From assembly GCA_009692275.1 (NCBI GenBank), contig SHZL01000102.1:1-9194 (forward strand): a stretch of DNA of 9,194 nt, read 5' to 3'. This stretch comes from Lysobacterales bacterium (GTDB lineage Bacteria; Pseudomonadota; Gammaproteobacteria; Xanthomonadales; SZUA-36). How positions within the stretch are numbered: position 1 is the first letter of the stretch; each line of letters opens with the position of its first letter. Positions 1 to 6,383 of the stretch are shown here, in pieces. The notes beneath the pieces were generated by a model. The model did not search any database and was not told the origin of the DNA. It saw only the letters and a list, made by a program, of their open reading frames with translations. The position numbers and the translations under genes are program-made.

Positions 1-828
1 CAGCACCAGTACCAGCGCGGCATCATGGGCGCGAGCGGATATCAGCACGTATTCAACTTCTGCATGCACTGCTACTGCCTGGTTGGCAGGCAGGGTCCAG
101 GGTGTTGTTGTCCAGATCGGGATGCCGGCATCGCCTTCGCTTGCGCTCACGCCGAAGGCAGCAAACAGGGCTGCACGATCTACCGCCCGGAACAATACAT
201 CAATGGCCGGGGAGGTCTTGTCCTGGTACTCGATTTCGGCCTCAGCAAGGGCCGAGCCGCAATCGAAACACCAGTGCACCGGCTTGGCGCCCTGTTCCAA
301 ATGCCCTGCTTCAATGATGGATGCCAGCGCCCGGATCATGCTCGCCTCGTAGGCGAACGATTTGGTGATGTAAGGCTGGTCCCAATCGCCCAACACACCC
401 ATGCGGCGAAAACCACTTTTCTGCAGTTCAATCTGCTTGTCCGCATACGCCCGGCATTGCGCACGAAATGCCACAGCATCCAGCTTCTGACCCACCTTGC
501 CAAATTTTTTCTCCACCTGCAATTCGATGGGCAGACCATGGCAATCCCACCCGGGAACATACGGCGAGCGGAAACCGGCCAGCAGGCGGGACTTGACCAC
601 TATATCTTTCAGGATCTTGTTAAGCGCGTGACCCATGTGCAGGTCACCATTGGCGTAAGGGGGGCCGTCATGCAGAATCCACAGGGGCCGGTGCGCCGTT
701 TCCTGCTGGATTTTTTGATACAGGCCTGCCTTCTCCCAAGCTTCTATCATGCCCGGTTCGCGATTGGCCAGATCAGCCTTCATGGCAAAGTCCGTTTTGG
801 GTAGATTGATCGTGTCTTTGTAGTCCAC
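1..828 (-). CDS. ileS: Isoleucyl-tRNA synthetase, N-terminal 276 residues (cut by left window edge)
   Basis: Class I aminoacyl-tRNA synthetase that charges tRNA-Ile in the cytoplasm; only the first 276 codons lie in the window and the frame stays open to base 1. Visible are the class I ATP-binding signature HMGH at residues 64-67 inside a GPPYANG context, the WDCHGLPIE block at 94-102, and the start of the CP1 editing insertion with the threonine-rich TTTPWTLPAN motif at 240-249 that helps reject misacylated valine. The KMSKS loop and anticodon domain lie outside. The start is GTG at 828: the translation begins VDYKDTINLP, lining up with the E. coli start, and no in-frame ATG lies upstream back to the ribF stop. 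Only a purine run (AGAAAAAAG) serves as a weak ribosome-binding site. It begins 24 bases after ribF and is probably co-transcribed with it; lspA often follows in relatives but cannot be seen here. Confidence 0.97.
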   Translation of the reverse strand, partial: MDYKDTINLPKTDFAMKADLANREPGMIEAWEKAGLYQKIQQETAHRPLWILHDGPPYANGDLHMGHALNKILKDIVVKSRLLAGFRSPYVPGWDCHGLPIELQVEKKFGKVGQKLDAVAFRAQCRAYADKQIELQKSGFRRMGVLGDWDQPYITKSFAYEASMIRALASIIEAGHLEQGAKPVHWCFDCGSALAEAEIEYQDKTSPAIDVLFRAVDRAALFAAFGVSASEGDAGIPIWTTTPWTLPANQAVAVHAEVEYVLISARAHDAALVLVL

Positions 829-852
829 GGTCTTTTTTCTGTTCCGCGCCGC

Positions 853-1821
853 TTAGTCAGGCCGTTGCGTATTTTCCAGGATCAACCTGGCTGCAGCTTC
901 ATCGCGGCGCATCTGAGCTACCAGCGGCTCTATGGCTTCAAAATGAGCTTCATCCCGTAACTTTGCCACAAATTCGACTTCAAGGCGTTGCCCATACAGG
1001 TCCCGTTCGAAATCGAACAGATGCACCTCCAGCAGGGGCTCGCGCCCACCCACTGTGGGTCTCCAGCCCAGACTGGAGACACCCGGCAGCCAGGTATGGC
1101 GCCCATGCTGATCGCCGTGGTAAACGGGAACCCGCACGTAGACTGCAAAAATGCCCTGCACCGCCGCTGGCCTGGCACGAATGCGCAGGTTTGCTGTTGG
1201 ATAACCCAGCTTGCGGCCCAATTGCTGACCAAGAACGACATGGCCTTCCATGCGGAAAGGCCGACCCAACATCTTTGCCGCCCGTTCCAGGTTCCCTGCA
1301 GCCAGTGCACTTCGAATGGACGTGCTGGAAACCCTCTCTTCCTCAAGGTAGACCGCTCGCGGTGTGTCTACTTCAAATTCAAATTCTTCACCCAGGGTGA
1401 TCAGTTGCGCCACGTCGCCTTCACGACGGTGCCCGAAGCGAAAGTCCTCGCCCACTACCACGCAACGGGCCGCCAGGCCTTCAACCAACACCCTCATGAC
1501 AAACTCGCGTGGGGGCAAACTAGCAAGAGATCGATCAAATCGCAGCATCCAGGTCCGATCAACGCCGGCGGCACGCAATTGCAGCAGCTTCTGATAAACA
1601 GTGGTCAGCCGTGCAGGCGCCGCCTCGGGTTTAAAAACGGCTTGCGGCAGCGGCTCAAAGGTAACTACAGAAACAGATTCCTTTTCGTCTGCCAATTCCA
1701 CGCAGCGCCTAAGCAGGGCACTGTGGCCCAGGTGAACGCCATCGAAATTCCCTATGGTCACGATCGAACAAACCCTCCGATCATGGTGGAGCTGGGCAGG
1801 CCTGTTGCGCAAGACTTCCAC
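853..1821 (-). CDS. ribF: Bifunctional riboflavin kinase / FMN adenylyltransferase (FAD synthetase)
   Basis: Cytosolic enzyme of 322 residues that phosphorylates riboflavin to FMN and then adenylylates FMN to FAD. The N-terminal nucleotidyltransferase domain (about 1-185) shows GNFDGVHLGH at 24-33, GEDFRFGHRREGD at 124-136 and the SSTSIRSAL block at 165-173. The C-terminal kinase domain (about 186-310) shows the GRKLGYPTAN motif at 202-211 and LLEVHLFDF at 263-271, where E265 matches the family's catalytic glutamate. Length is normal for proteobacterial RibF. The start is GTG at 1821, three bases after the murJ TAG stop, and gives the usual distance to the GNFDG motif. A purine-rich GGAGAAGGG inside the murJ 3' end can serve as ribosome-binding site, so translation is probably coupled to murJ. 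ileS follows after 24 bases. Confidence 0.97.
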   Translation of the reverse strand: MEVLRNRPAQLHHDRRVCSIVTIGNFDGVHLGHSALLRRCVELADEKESVSVVTFEPLPQAVFKPEAAPARLTTVYQKLLQLRAAGVDRTWMLRFDRSLASLPPREFVMRVLVEGLAARCVVVGEDFRFGHRREGDVAQLITLGEEFEFEVDTPRAVYLEEERVSSTSIRSALAAGNLERAAKMLGRPFRMEGHVVLGQQLGRKLGYPTANLRIRARPAAVQGIFAVYVRVPVYHGDQHGRHTWLPGVSSLGWRPTVGGREPLLEVHLFDFERDLYGQRLEVEFVAKLRDEAHFEAIEPLVAQMRRDEAAARLILENTQRPD

Positions 1822-1824
1822 GTT

Positions 1825-3384
1825 CTATACCGCACCCTTCTCCAGGTGATGCTTGCGCAGACCGCTGCCAAACACCACTGCGAGATAAACCATAGTACCG
1901 CTGATAATAAGCGTGGCTAGCATGCGGACTCGTGCATCGGCATCGGCCGCCAGCCAGGCTTCGGTGCTACCATATCGCCACAACAACCAGGCAGCCATGG
2001 CTGCCGCTCCCGCCAGCACCGCAAACAGGACGCGCGACCAGCCGTGTGCCGGATGGTAGACGCCGTGGTGACGCAGGCCGCGGTACAGCATGGCAGCGTT
2101 AATGTAGGCAGCAATGGCACTCGCCAGCGCCAACCCGGCGTGGGGGCCCTTGAAATGCACGGCCAGCAGCGCGCCAACAAACAGCAGGTTCAGACCCATG
2201 TTCGACACCATGGAAATAATGGCAAAGCGCACCGGCGTGCGCGTGTCCTGCCGGGCATAGTAACCAGGAGCCAGTACCTTGACCGCAATGAAAGCCGGCA
2301 AGCCCAGGGAATAGGCCGAAAGACTCAGTGAAGTCATGTGCACATCTTCTGCAGTGAATGCCCGGTATTGAAACATGGTGATCAGCAAGGGCTGCGCCAG
2401 TACCGCCAAGCCCACTGCGGCTGGCAGGGTAATGATCAACGCCAGGCGCAAGGCCCAGTCCAGCGTAGCGGAAAATGTGTCCGCGGTTTTCTGCGCATGT
2501 TTGCGTGACAGGTTGGGCAAAATGACGGTTGAGAGCGCAACGCCAAAGACACCGAGCGGAAATTCCAACAGCCGGTCGGAGTAATACAGCCAGGTCACGC
2601 TGCCGCTGATCAGAAAGGTAGCCATCACGCTGTCTACCAGCAAATTCACCTGCGCCACCGAAGAACCCACCAGGGTAGGAATCATCAAGCGCAGGATCTT
2701 GCGCACCCCGGAGTGATGCCAACCCCAGCGCGGTCGTGGCAGGAGGCCAAGGTGGATCAGAGCCGGAACCTGGACCAGCAATTGCACGATGCCCGCCGCC
2801 AACACACCCCAGGCTAGTGCCATCACCGGGACTTCAGCCCGACCCGAGAACCCGATTGCTGCGACAATCATGGATAAGTTAAGCAGCACGGGCGTGAGCG
2901 CCGGTATCATGAAGCGGTCAAAAGTATTGAGGATGCCGCCGGACAAGGCTGTCATGGAAATCAGCAGGATGTAGGGAAAAGTTACGCGCAACATGTCTGC
3001 GGACAGCCAGAACGCGGGTCGATGGGCGATTGCCCAGCCCGGGGCAAATATCGCCGTCACCAGCGGTGACGCCAGCATACCCACCGCAGTAATCACCATC
3101 AGCACGGCCAGGAGAGTACCGGTCACATGATCAATAAGGCTCTTCAGTGCCGCCCGGTCGCCACTGGCGCGCGCTTCCGAAAGCACCGGCACAAAGGCCA
3201 GGGAAAAAGAGCCCTCGGCAAACATGCGGCGCATGAAATTCGGGATTCTGAATGCGAGGAAAAAGGCGTCAGTGGCCTCATTTGCACCAAAATACCGTGC
3301 AATGACCATGTCGCGCACAAATCCGGATAGCCTTGAGACAAGGGTGGATAACCCAACTGTCAAGGTGGACTTCAGAAGCTTCAA
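1825..3384 (-). CDS. murJ: Lipid II flippase MurJ
   Basis: Inner-membrane protein of the MOP/MATE superfamily that moves lipid-linked peptidoglycan precursor (lipid II) to the periplasmic face. At 519 residues it is about the length of E. coli MurJ (511) and is hydrophobic throughout, consistent with 14 transmembrane helices. Conserved functional residues are in register: R18, R24, D39 (in GANEATDAFF) and R52 (in NFMRRMFAEGSF), and R271 in YYSDRLLEFP, equivalent to E. coli R270. The start is TTG at 3384: the protein begins (M)KLLKST like its relatives, and an in-frame TGA lies two codons upstream, ruling out a longer form. Shine-Dalgarno potential is weak (GGGA about 11 bases upstream). It diverges from rpsT across 90 bases and heads the murJ-ribF-ileS operon; I found no convincing promoter on the minus strand in that gap. 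Confidence 0.97.
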   Translation of the reverse strand: MKLLKSTLTVGLSTLVSRLSGFVRDMVIARYFGANEATDAFFLAFRIPNFMRRMFAEGSFSLAFVPVLSEARASGDRAALKSLIDHVTGTLLAVLMVITAVGMLASPLVTAIFAPGWAIAHRPAFWLSADMLRVTFPYILLISMTALSGGILNTFDRFMIPALTPVLLNLSMIVAAIGFSGRAEVPVMALAWGVLAAGIVQLLVQVPALIHLGLLPRPRWGWHHSGVRKILRLMIPTLVGSSVAQVNLLVDSVMATFLISGSVTWLYYSDRLLEFPLGVFGVALSTVILPNLSRKHAQKTADTFSATLDWALRLALIITLPAAVGLAVLAQPLLITMFQYRAFTAEDVHMTSLSLSAYSLGLPAFIAVKVLAPGYYARQDTRTPVRFAIISMVSNMGLNLLFVGALLAVHFKGPHAGLALASAIAAYINAAMLYRGLRHHGVYHPAHGWSRVLFAVLAGAAAMAAWLLWRYGSTEAWLAADADARVRMLATLIISGTMVYLAVVFGSGLRKHHLEKGAV

Positions 3385-3407
3385 GTGAAATCAAATCCCT
3401 GTATTGA

Positions 3408-3436
3408 TTGACCCGGCCGACAAAAAATAAGAAAAT
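3408..3436 (+). promoter_or_regulatory. Predicted sigma70 promoter of rpsT
   Basis: A -35 box TTGACC at 3408-3413 is followed by a 17-base spacer and a -10 box GAAAAT (4 of 6 consensus) at 3431-3436. The predicted start site near 3443 leaves a leader of about 32 bases. The bases after the -10 box, GCGCGGC at 3437-3443, form a GC-rich discriminator typical of stringently controlled ribosomal promoters. The same -35 box and spacer length occur at the rplU promoter in this window. An alternative TATAAA at 3451-3456 has no matching -35 box. Confidence 0.5.
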
Positions 3437-3464
3437 GCGCGGCTTGATTTTATAAATGTTGTTT

Positions 3465-3468
3465 GGAG
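3465..3468 (+). promoter_or_regulatory. Shine-Dalgarno of rpsT, fixes the TTG start
   Basis: GGAG lies six bases before TTG at 3475. This supports TTG 3475 rather than the in-frame TTG at 3463, which overlaps the Shine-Dalgarno itself. Confidence 0.75.
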
Positions 3469-3474
3469 ATTACC

Positions 3475-3735
3475 TTGGCTAACAGTTTATCAGCTCGCAA
3501 ACGCGCTCGTCAGTCGGAAAAGAACCGCCAACACAATGCCAGCCTGCGCTCCCACGTACGCACTGCGATCAAAAACGTAGTGAAAGCCGTTTCCTCCGGC
3601 GACAAGCCAAAAGCTGAAACCGCATACAAAACGGCCGTGCCGGCAATTGACCGGTCCGTTGCCAAGGGCCTCATGGCCAAGAACAAGGCCGCGCGCCATA
3701 AGTCGCGGCTAAACGCCCACGTAAAAGAAATGTAA
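3475..3735 (+). CDS. rpsT: 30S ribosomal protein S20 (bS20)
   Basis: Small basic primary 16S rRNA-binding protein of the 30S subunit, 86 residues, close to the E. coli length of 87. The N-terminal MANSLSARKRARQSEKNR block is the family signature, and lysine and arginine are abundant to the end (NKAARHKSRLNAHVKEM). I place the start at TTG 3475 because it gives the canonical MAN N-terminus and has GGAG six bases upstream; a longer reading from TTG 3463 would add four residues across the ribosome-binding site. E. coli rpsT also starts with UUG, and that weak start is known to matter for autogenous translational repression by S20, so the same control is plausible here. It is a single-gene transcription unit, divergent from murJ and convergent with obgE. 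Confidence 0.97.
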   Translation: MANSLSARKRARQSEKNRQHNASLRSHVRTAIKNVVKAVSSGDKPKAETAYKTAVPAIDRSVAKGLMAKNKAARHKSRLNAHVKEM

Positions 3736-3748
3736 TCAAGCGCTTACC

Positions 3749-3776
3749 CGGCACTTATCCCTAAGGATAAGTGCTG
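3749..3776. repeat. Strong hairpin after rpsT, without U-tract
   Basis: GCACTTATCC (3751-3760) and GGATAAGTGC (3765-3774) form a perfect 10-bp stem with a CTAA loop, extendable by a G-U and a C-G pair to 3749-3776. No T-run follows on either strand, so it is not a standard terminator. It lies 13 bases after the rpsT stop and about 22 bases before the true terminator, a position suited to protecting or processing the 3' end of the rpsT message. A TAAGGATA octamer in its right arm recurs at 3777-3784. Confidence 0.6.
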
Positions 3777-3798
3777 TAAGGATAGCTCCAAATTGCGC

Positions 3799-3827
3799 AA
3801 AAGCCCCGGCAAAACCGGGGCTTTTTT
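3799..3827. terminator. Bidirectional intrinsic terminator between rpsT and obgE
   Basis: GCCCCGG (3803-3809) pairs with CCGGGGC (3815-3821) around a CAAAA loop, flanked by AAAA on the left and TTTTTT on the right. In the plus direction it ends rpsT with a six-T tract. In the minus direction it follows the obgE stop at once (the TAA at 3826-3828 overlaps the T-run) and ends in four T residues. It serves two convergent genes. Confidence 0.88.
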
Positions 3828-4845
3828 ACGACTCATCCATCCCGAGCAAGGCATCGGATACCTGCTGCATTAACTCGCGTGTGCCTTCATGGGTGATGGA
3901 TGAAATCACGAACCACGGGGCAACCCAGCCCAACTCCGCAACGACGGCCACGGCCTTTTCCCGCGCTTCGGCGCCTGGCAACAAGTCAGCCTTGGTAAAA
4001 ACCAGCCAACGCGGCTTGTCCATCAAGCCCGGGTCAAACCGTTCCAGTTCCTTTTCAAGCAGGCGAACCTGCGAAGCTGCATCAACATCTTCCGCCAGGG
4101 GCGCCAGGTCCACCAGATGCAATAACAGGCGTGTGCGCTGCAGGTGTTTGAGGAACTGGATGCCGAGGCCTGCGCCCTCTGCCGCGCCCTCTATGATGCC
4201 GGGAATATCCGCAATCACGAAACTTCGATCGGTATCGATACGCACCACGCCGAGATTTGGATAAAGGGTTGTAAACGGATAGTCGGCGACCTTTGGCCGG
4301 GCCGCAGACACCGCAGAAATCAGGGTTGATTTGCCTGCGTTTGGGAAGCCGAGCAAGCCAACATCAGCCAGCACCTTGAGTTCAAAATGAAGATCGAAGG
4401 TCTCTCCTTCCGAACCCGGTACCGTGCGCCGGGGTGCACGGTTGGTCGAACTCTTGAAGTGCACGTTGCCGAGCCCGCCGCGGCCACCCTTTGCAACCAG
4501 CAGCAGTTGCTTGTGTTCAGTGACATCGCCCATTGATTCGCCCGTGTCGGCATGGGTGACTATGGTGCCCAGTGGAACCCGGATGGTGATGTCTTCGCCG
4601 CTTCTCCCGGTCATCTGACGGCCGGATCCGTTCTGCCCGCACTGGGCCTTGTATTTTCGCAGGTGGCGGAAATCCACCAGCGTGTTGAGGCCGGAATCAC
4701 CTTCAAGGTAAACGCTGCCTCCACGCCCGCCATCTCCCCCATCGGGGCCGCCAAAGGGAATGAATTTCTCACGACGGAAAGAAGCAGAGCCATCGCCGCC
4801 GTTGCCTGCAATCACGGTAATGTTTGCTTCATCAACAAATTTCAT
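3826..4845 (-). CDS. obgE: GTPase Obg/CgtA, 50S ribosome assembly
   Basis: Conserved essential GTPase that associates with the 50S subunit, late ribosome assembly and the stringent response. The 339 residues comprise the glycine-rich Obg domain (about 1-158, with repeats such as GGPDGGDGGRGGS at 32-44) and the G domain from about 159. The G motifs are present: G1 GFPNAGKST at 166-174, G2 threonines at 192-193, G3 DIPGI at 213-217, G4 TKAD at 284-287 (the family usually has NKxD) and G5 SSITHEG at 315-321. It ends soon after G5, so the variable C-terminal tail that makes E. coli ObgE about 390 residues is nearly absent. ATG at 4845 gives the standard MKFVDEA start, but no Shine-Dalgarno precedes it. 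A terminator separates it from rpmA, so expression needs read-through or an own promoter in 4846-4900. Confidence 0.97.
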   Translation of the reverse strand: MKFVDEANITVIAGNGGDGSASFRREKFIPFGGPDGGDGGRGGSVYLEGDSGLNTLVDFRHLRKYKAQCGQNGSGRQMTGRSGEDITIRVPLGTIVTHADTGESMGDVTEHKQLLLVAKGGRGGLGNVHFKSSTNRAPRRTVPGSEGETFDLHFELKVLADVGLLGFPNAGKSTLISAVSAARPKVADYPFTTLYPNLGVVRIDTDRSFVIADIPGIIEGAAEGAGLGIQFLKHLQRTRLLLHLVDLAPLAEDVDAASQVRLLEKELERFDPGLMDKPRWLVFTKADLLPGAEAREKAVAVVAELGWVAPWFVISSITHEGTRELMQQVSDALLGMDES

Positions 4846-4870
4846 GGAAATAATTCTACGTTATTTGCTC

Positions 4871-4899
4871 TTGCGGGCTTGCTGCTATGGGCCCCGCAA
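4871..4899 (-). other. Potential stem-loop in the obgE leader
   Basis: On the minus strand TTGCGGG (4899-4893) can pair with CCCGCAA (4877-4871) across a 15-base loop. It follows the rplU-rpmA terminator directly and ends 25 bases before the obgE ATG, so a read-through transcript would carry two successive hairpins ahead of obgE. Function is unknown; chance in GC-rich DNA is possible. Confidence 0.35.
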
Positions 4900-4900
4900 T

Positions 4901-4928
4901 AAAAAAACCCCGCCGAAGCGGGGTTTTT
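4901..4928 (-). terminator. Intrinsic terminator of the rplU-rpmA operon
   Basis: Read on the minus strand, GCCCCGC-type pairing is formed by CCCCGC and GCGGGG closing a TTCG loop, flanked by five A on one side and a run of seven T (4907-4901) on the other. The C(UUCG)G tetraloop is exceptionally stable. It begins about 20 bases past the rpmA stop and stands between rpmA and obgE, which are often one transcript in relatives. The mirror image also has five T on the plus strand, but no plus-strand gene reads into it. Confidence 0.85.
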
Positions 4929-4947
4929 CTTGAATCCTGCATTCGAA

Positions 4948-5205
4948 TCAGGAAGCAATGACACTGACGTATTGACGGTTCTTGCTGCCCTTCCGATCAA
5001 ACCTGACGGTTCCATCAGCTACCGCAAACAATGTGTGGTCGCGACCAACGTTTACATTATCTCCGGCATGGAACCTGGTCCCGCGCTGGCGGACCAGGAT
5101 ATTACCGGAAATAACTGCTTCACCGCCGTAACGTTTTACGCCGAGGTACTTCGGGTTTGAATCGCGGCCGTTGCGTGTACTGCCGCCTGCCTTTTTATGT
5201 GCCAT
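4948..5205 (-). CDS. rpmA: 50S ribosomal protein L27 (bL27)
   Basis: Basic 85-residue protein of the 50S subunit whose flexible N-terminus reaches the peptidyl-transferase centre. The MAHKKAGGSTRNGRDS start is the proteobacterial signature and needs no N-terminal cleavage beyond Met removal, unlike the Firmicute form. The central YLGVKRYGGE and VGRDHTLFAVADG stretches are standard. The length equals that of E. coli L27. ATG at 5205 is preceded by GGAG about 11 bases upstream. It lies 30 bases after rplU and is the second gene of the rplU-rpmA operon, followed by a strong intrinsic terminator. Confidence 0.98.
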   Translation of the reverse strand: MAHKKAGGSTRNGRDSNPKYLGVKRYGGEAVISGNILVRQRGTRFHAGDNVNVGRDHTLFAVADGTVRFDRKGSKNRQYVSVIAS

Positions 5206-5235
5206 GAGTCTACATACTCCAGAATTTCTTTGCCG

Positions 5236-5547
5236 TCAGGCCGTGATACCAGTGATTTCCAGCTGCGTGAAGTACTGGCGATGACCCATATGCTTCATAT
5301 GGTGTTTACGACGCCTGAACTTGATGATCTTGATCTTATCGGCACGACCGTGATCCACCACCAGAGCGGTCACTTTGCCACCAGCCAGGAAGGGTGCGCC
5401 AACTTTTACGTCTTCACCCTCGCCAACCATGAGTACCTGGTCGAGTTCGATCATTGCGCCTTTTTCGGCCTCGATTTTTTCAACCTTGATCTTGTCACCG
5501 GTGGTAGCCCGGTATTGCTTACCGCCGGTTTTAAATACTGCGTACAT
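5236..5547 (-). CDS. rplU: 50S ribosomal protein L21 (bL21)
   Basis: Ribosomal protein of 103 residues that binds 23S rRNA in the 50S subunit, the same length as in E. coli. MYAVFKTGGKQYR at the N-terminus, the VGAPFLAGGKVTA segment and the basic KIIKFRRRKHHMKHMGHRQ stretch with the C-terminal FTQLEITGI identify it. ATG at 5547 has GGAG nine bases upstream. It is the first gene of rplU-rpmA, with a sigma70-like promoter about 45 bases upstream and an imperfect tandem repeat just beyond the -35 box. In many gammaproteobacteria ispB diverges from here; in this window a dioxygenase gene reading in the same direction takes that place. Confidence 0.98.
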   Translation of the reverse strand: MYAVFKTGGKQYRATTGDKIKVEKIEAEKGAMIELDQVLMVGEGEDVKVGAPFLAGGKVTALVVDHGRADKIKIIKFRRRKHHMKHMGHRQYFTQLEITGITA

Positions 5548-5591
5548 GGAATTGAACTCCGGTATGAAAACGGCCCTACAAAAGGGCGAGA

Positions 5592-5620
5592 ATGTTAGCC
5601 GTTTTAATGGCCAGGGTCAA
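5592..5620 (-). promoter_or_regulatory. Predicted sigma70 promoter of rplU-rpmA
   Basis: On the minus strand TTGACC (5620-5615), a 17-base spacer and TAACAT (5597-5592, 4 of 6 consensus) form a promoter with a start site near 5585 and a leader of roughly 38 bases. Its -35 box and spacer length equal those of the rpsT promoter. The first base of the -35 box is also the last base of the tandem repeat upstream. Confidence 0.55.
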
Positions 5621-5649
5621 CCTGCCTGAACGACACCTGCATGAACGAC
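5620..5649. repeat. Tandem 15-bp direct repeat abutting the rplU -35 box
   Basis: Read on the minus strand, GTCGTTCATGCAGGT is followed at once by GTCGTTCAGGCAGGT, two copies differing at one base. The block spans roughly -36 to -65 relative to the predicted rplU start, where an activator or the RNA polymerase alpha C-terminal domain would bind. An inverted copy of ACCTGC lies at 5659-5664, across the dioxygenase stop codon. No known operator is recognised. Confidence 0.6.
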
Positions 5650-5663
5650 CCGCGATAAGCAGG

Positions 5664-6335
5664 TCACGGTTTACACCAGCGCCGCATCAGATTGTTGTAT
5701 ACCTTGTTCGCCAACCGCTCCTGGGGTGAGCCAGCAGCTACGTCCTGTACCCAACGGGTGAGTTGGGAAAGATCGCTGAATATCTCCCGCTTGCTTATGT
5801 CCTGAATCCGGCTTTCGGCGACGGTGACCGCCGCCAACCGCGATCCGCGGGTAACGGTATTTACCCGGTGCAAGGTCCCGGCCGGGTAGCAAACCGCATG
5901 CCCCGCGGGTAACTTGATCGTGACCGCCTCGTTGGCCAGGCTGTTGATCACCAGTTCGCCGCCGTCGTATTCGTCGGGTGAACTGAGGAATATCGTGGTG
6001 GAAACATCGCCCCTGGCAGGTGGTTCGCCCGCCAGCAGAGGGTGGTCGAGATGGTCACCGTAGTACATGCCCTCGTCATAGCGGTTCACGGTTATGGGTC
6101 GAACAATACGCGGCACTGCCATCATCCGGTACTGCGCATTGGAGGTCAGCCGATCATGCACCAACTTCTGTACTTCCTGGATGTGCGGGTCGGCCAAGTC
6201 TCCCTGCAAATTGTTTTTCACTTTTTGCGATCCCGGACCGGCGCTCTGGCGCCCGTCGATGAACCGCGCCTGGCCCAACAACTGTCGAATGCGCTGGCAT
6301 TGAGCCGCATCCAGTAAATCAGGAATGATGAACAT
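5664..6335 (-). CDS. Fe(II)/2-oxoglutarate dioxygenase, PKHD-type hydroxylase (PiuC/YbiX family)
   Basis: Predicted cytoplasmic iron- and 2-oxoglutarate-dependent hydroxylase of 223 residues, about the family length. The iron-binding triad is visible as H95 and D97 (DHLDHPL) and H156 (GTLHRV), and R166 is placed to bind 2-oxoglutarate. Other family marks are the N-terminal FIDGR and QKVKNN motifs at 25-29 and 37-42, NRY at 84-86, YDGGELVIN at 123-131 and the C-terminal YNNLMRRW. The PiuC/YbiX substrate is unknown to me; homologues often neighbour TonB-dependent siderophore receptors, but none is present here. ATG at 6335 has AGGAG about 11 bases upstream. It follows the other dioxygenase gene after 48 bases with no terminator between them, so both are probably co-transcribed. 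No terminator separates it from rplU 116 bases downstream, so read-through into the ribosomal operon is possible. Confidence 0.93.
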   Translation of the reverse strand: MFIIPDLLDAAQCQRIRQLLGQARFIDGRQSAGPGSQKVKNNLQGDLADPHIQEVQKLVHDRLTSNAQYRMMAVPRIVRPITVNRYDEGMYYGDHLDHPLLAGEPPARGDVSTTIFLSSPDEYDGGELVINSLANEAVTIKLPAGHAVCYPAGTLHRVNTVTRGSRLAAVTVAESRIQDISKREIFSDLSQLTRWVQDVAAGSPQERLANKVYNNLMRRWCKP

Positions 6336-6383
6336 GGTGTTGCTTTCTCCTCATCCTCAGACGGGCTGGCAGGGCCCGGCCAT

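Noticed and set aside
25..804. 259-codon open frame on the plus strand opposite ileS
   Set aside because: It is the antisense shadow of a convincing IleS translation, has no recognisable protein motif and owes its length to GC-rich codon usage.
988..1920. 310-codon open frame on the plus strand opposite ribF and the murJ 3' end
   Set aside because: It runs antisense across two well-supported genes, shows no domain and no ribosome-binding site; the RibF motifs on the other strand are unambiguous.
2099..2722. 207-codon minus-strand frame inside murJ
   Set aside because: It is an alternative frame within an intact MurJ; it reads as low-complexity Gly/Ala/His-rich sequence with no family resemblance.
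3385..3474. Minus-strand TATAAA-like -10 box as a murJ promoter
   Set aside because: The hexamer at the right distance upstream (CAAGGT) does not resemble a -35 box; the AT-rich stretch alone is not enough to annotate.
5197..5598. 133-codon plus-strand frame opposite rplU
   Set aside because: Antisense to L21; no motif and no promoter or ribosome-binding site in its favour.
6336..6383. GC-rich inverted repeat between the two dioxygenase genes as a terminator
   Set aside because: GGCCGGGCCC is palindromic but no T-run follows on the minus strand, so the genes are more likely one transcript.
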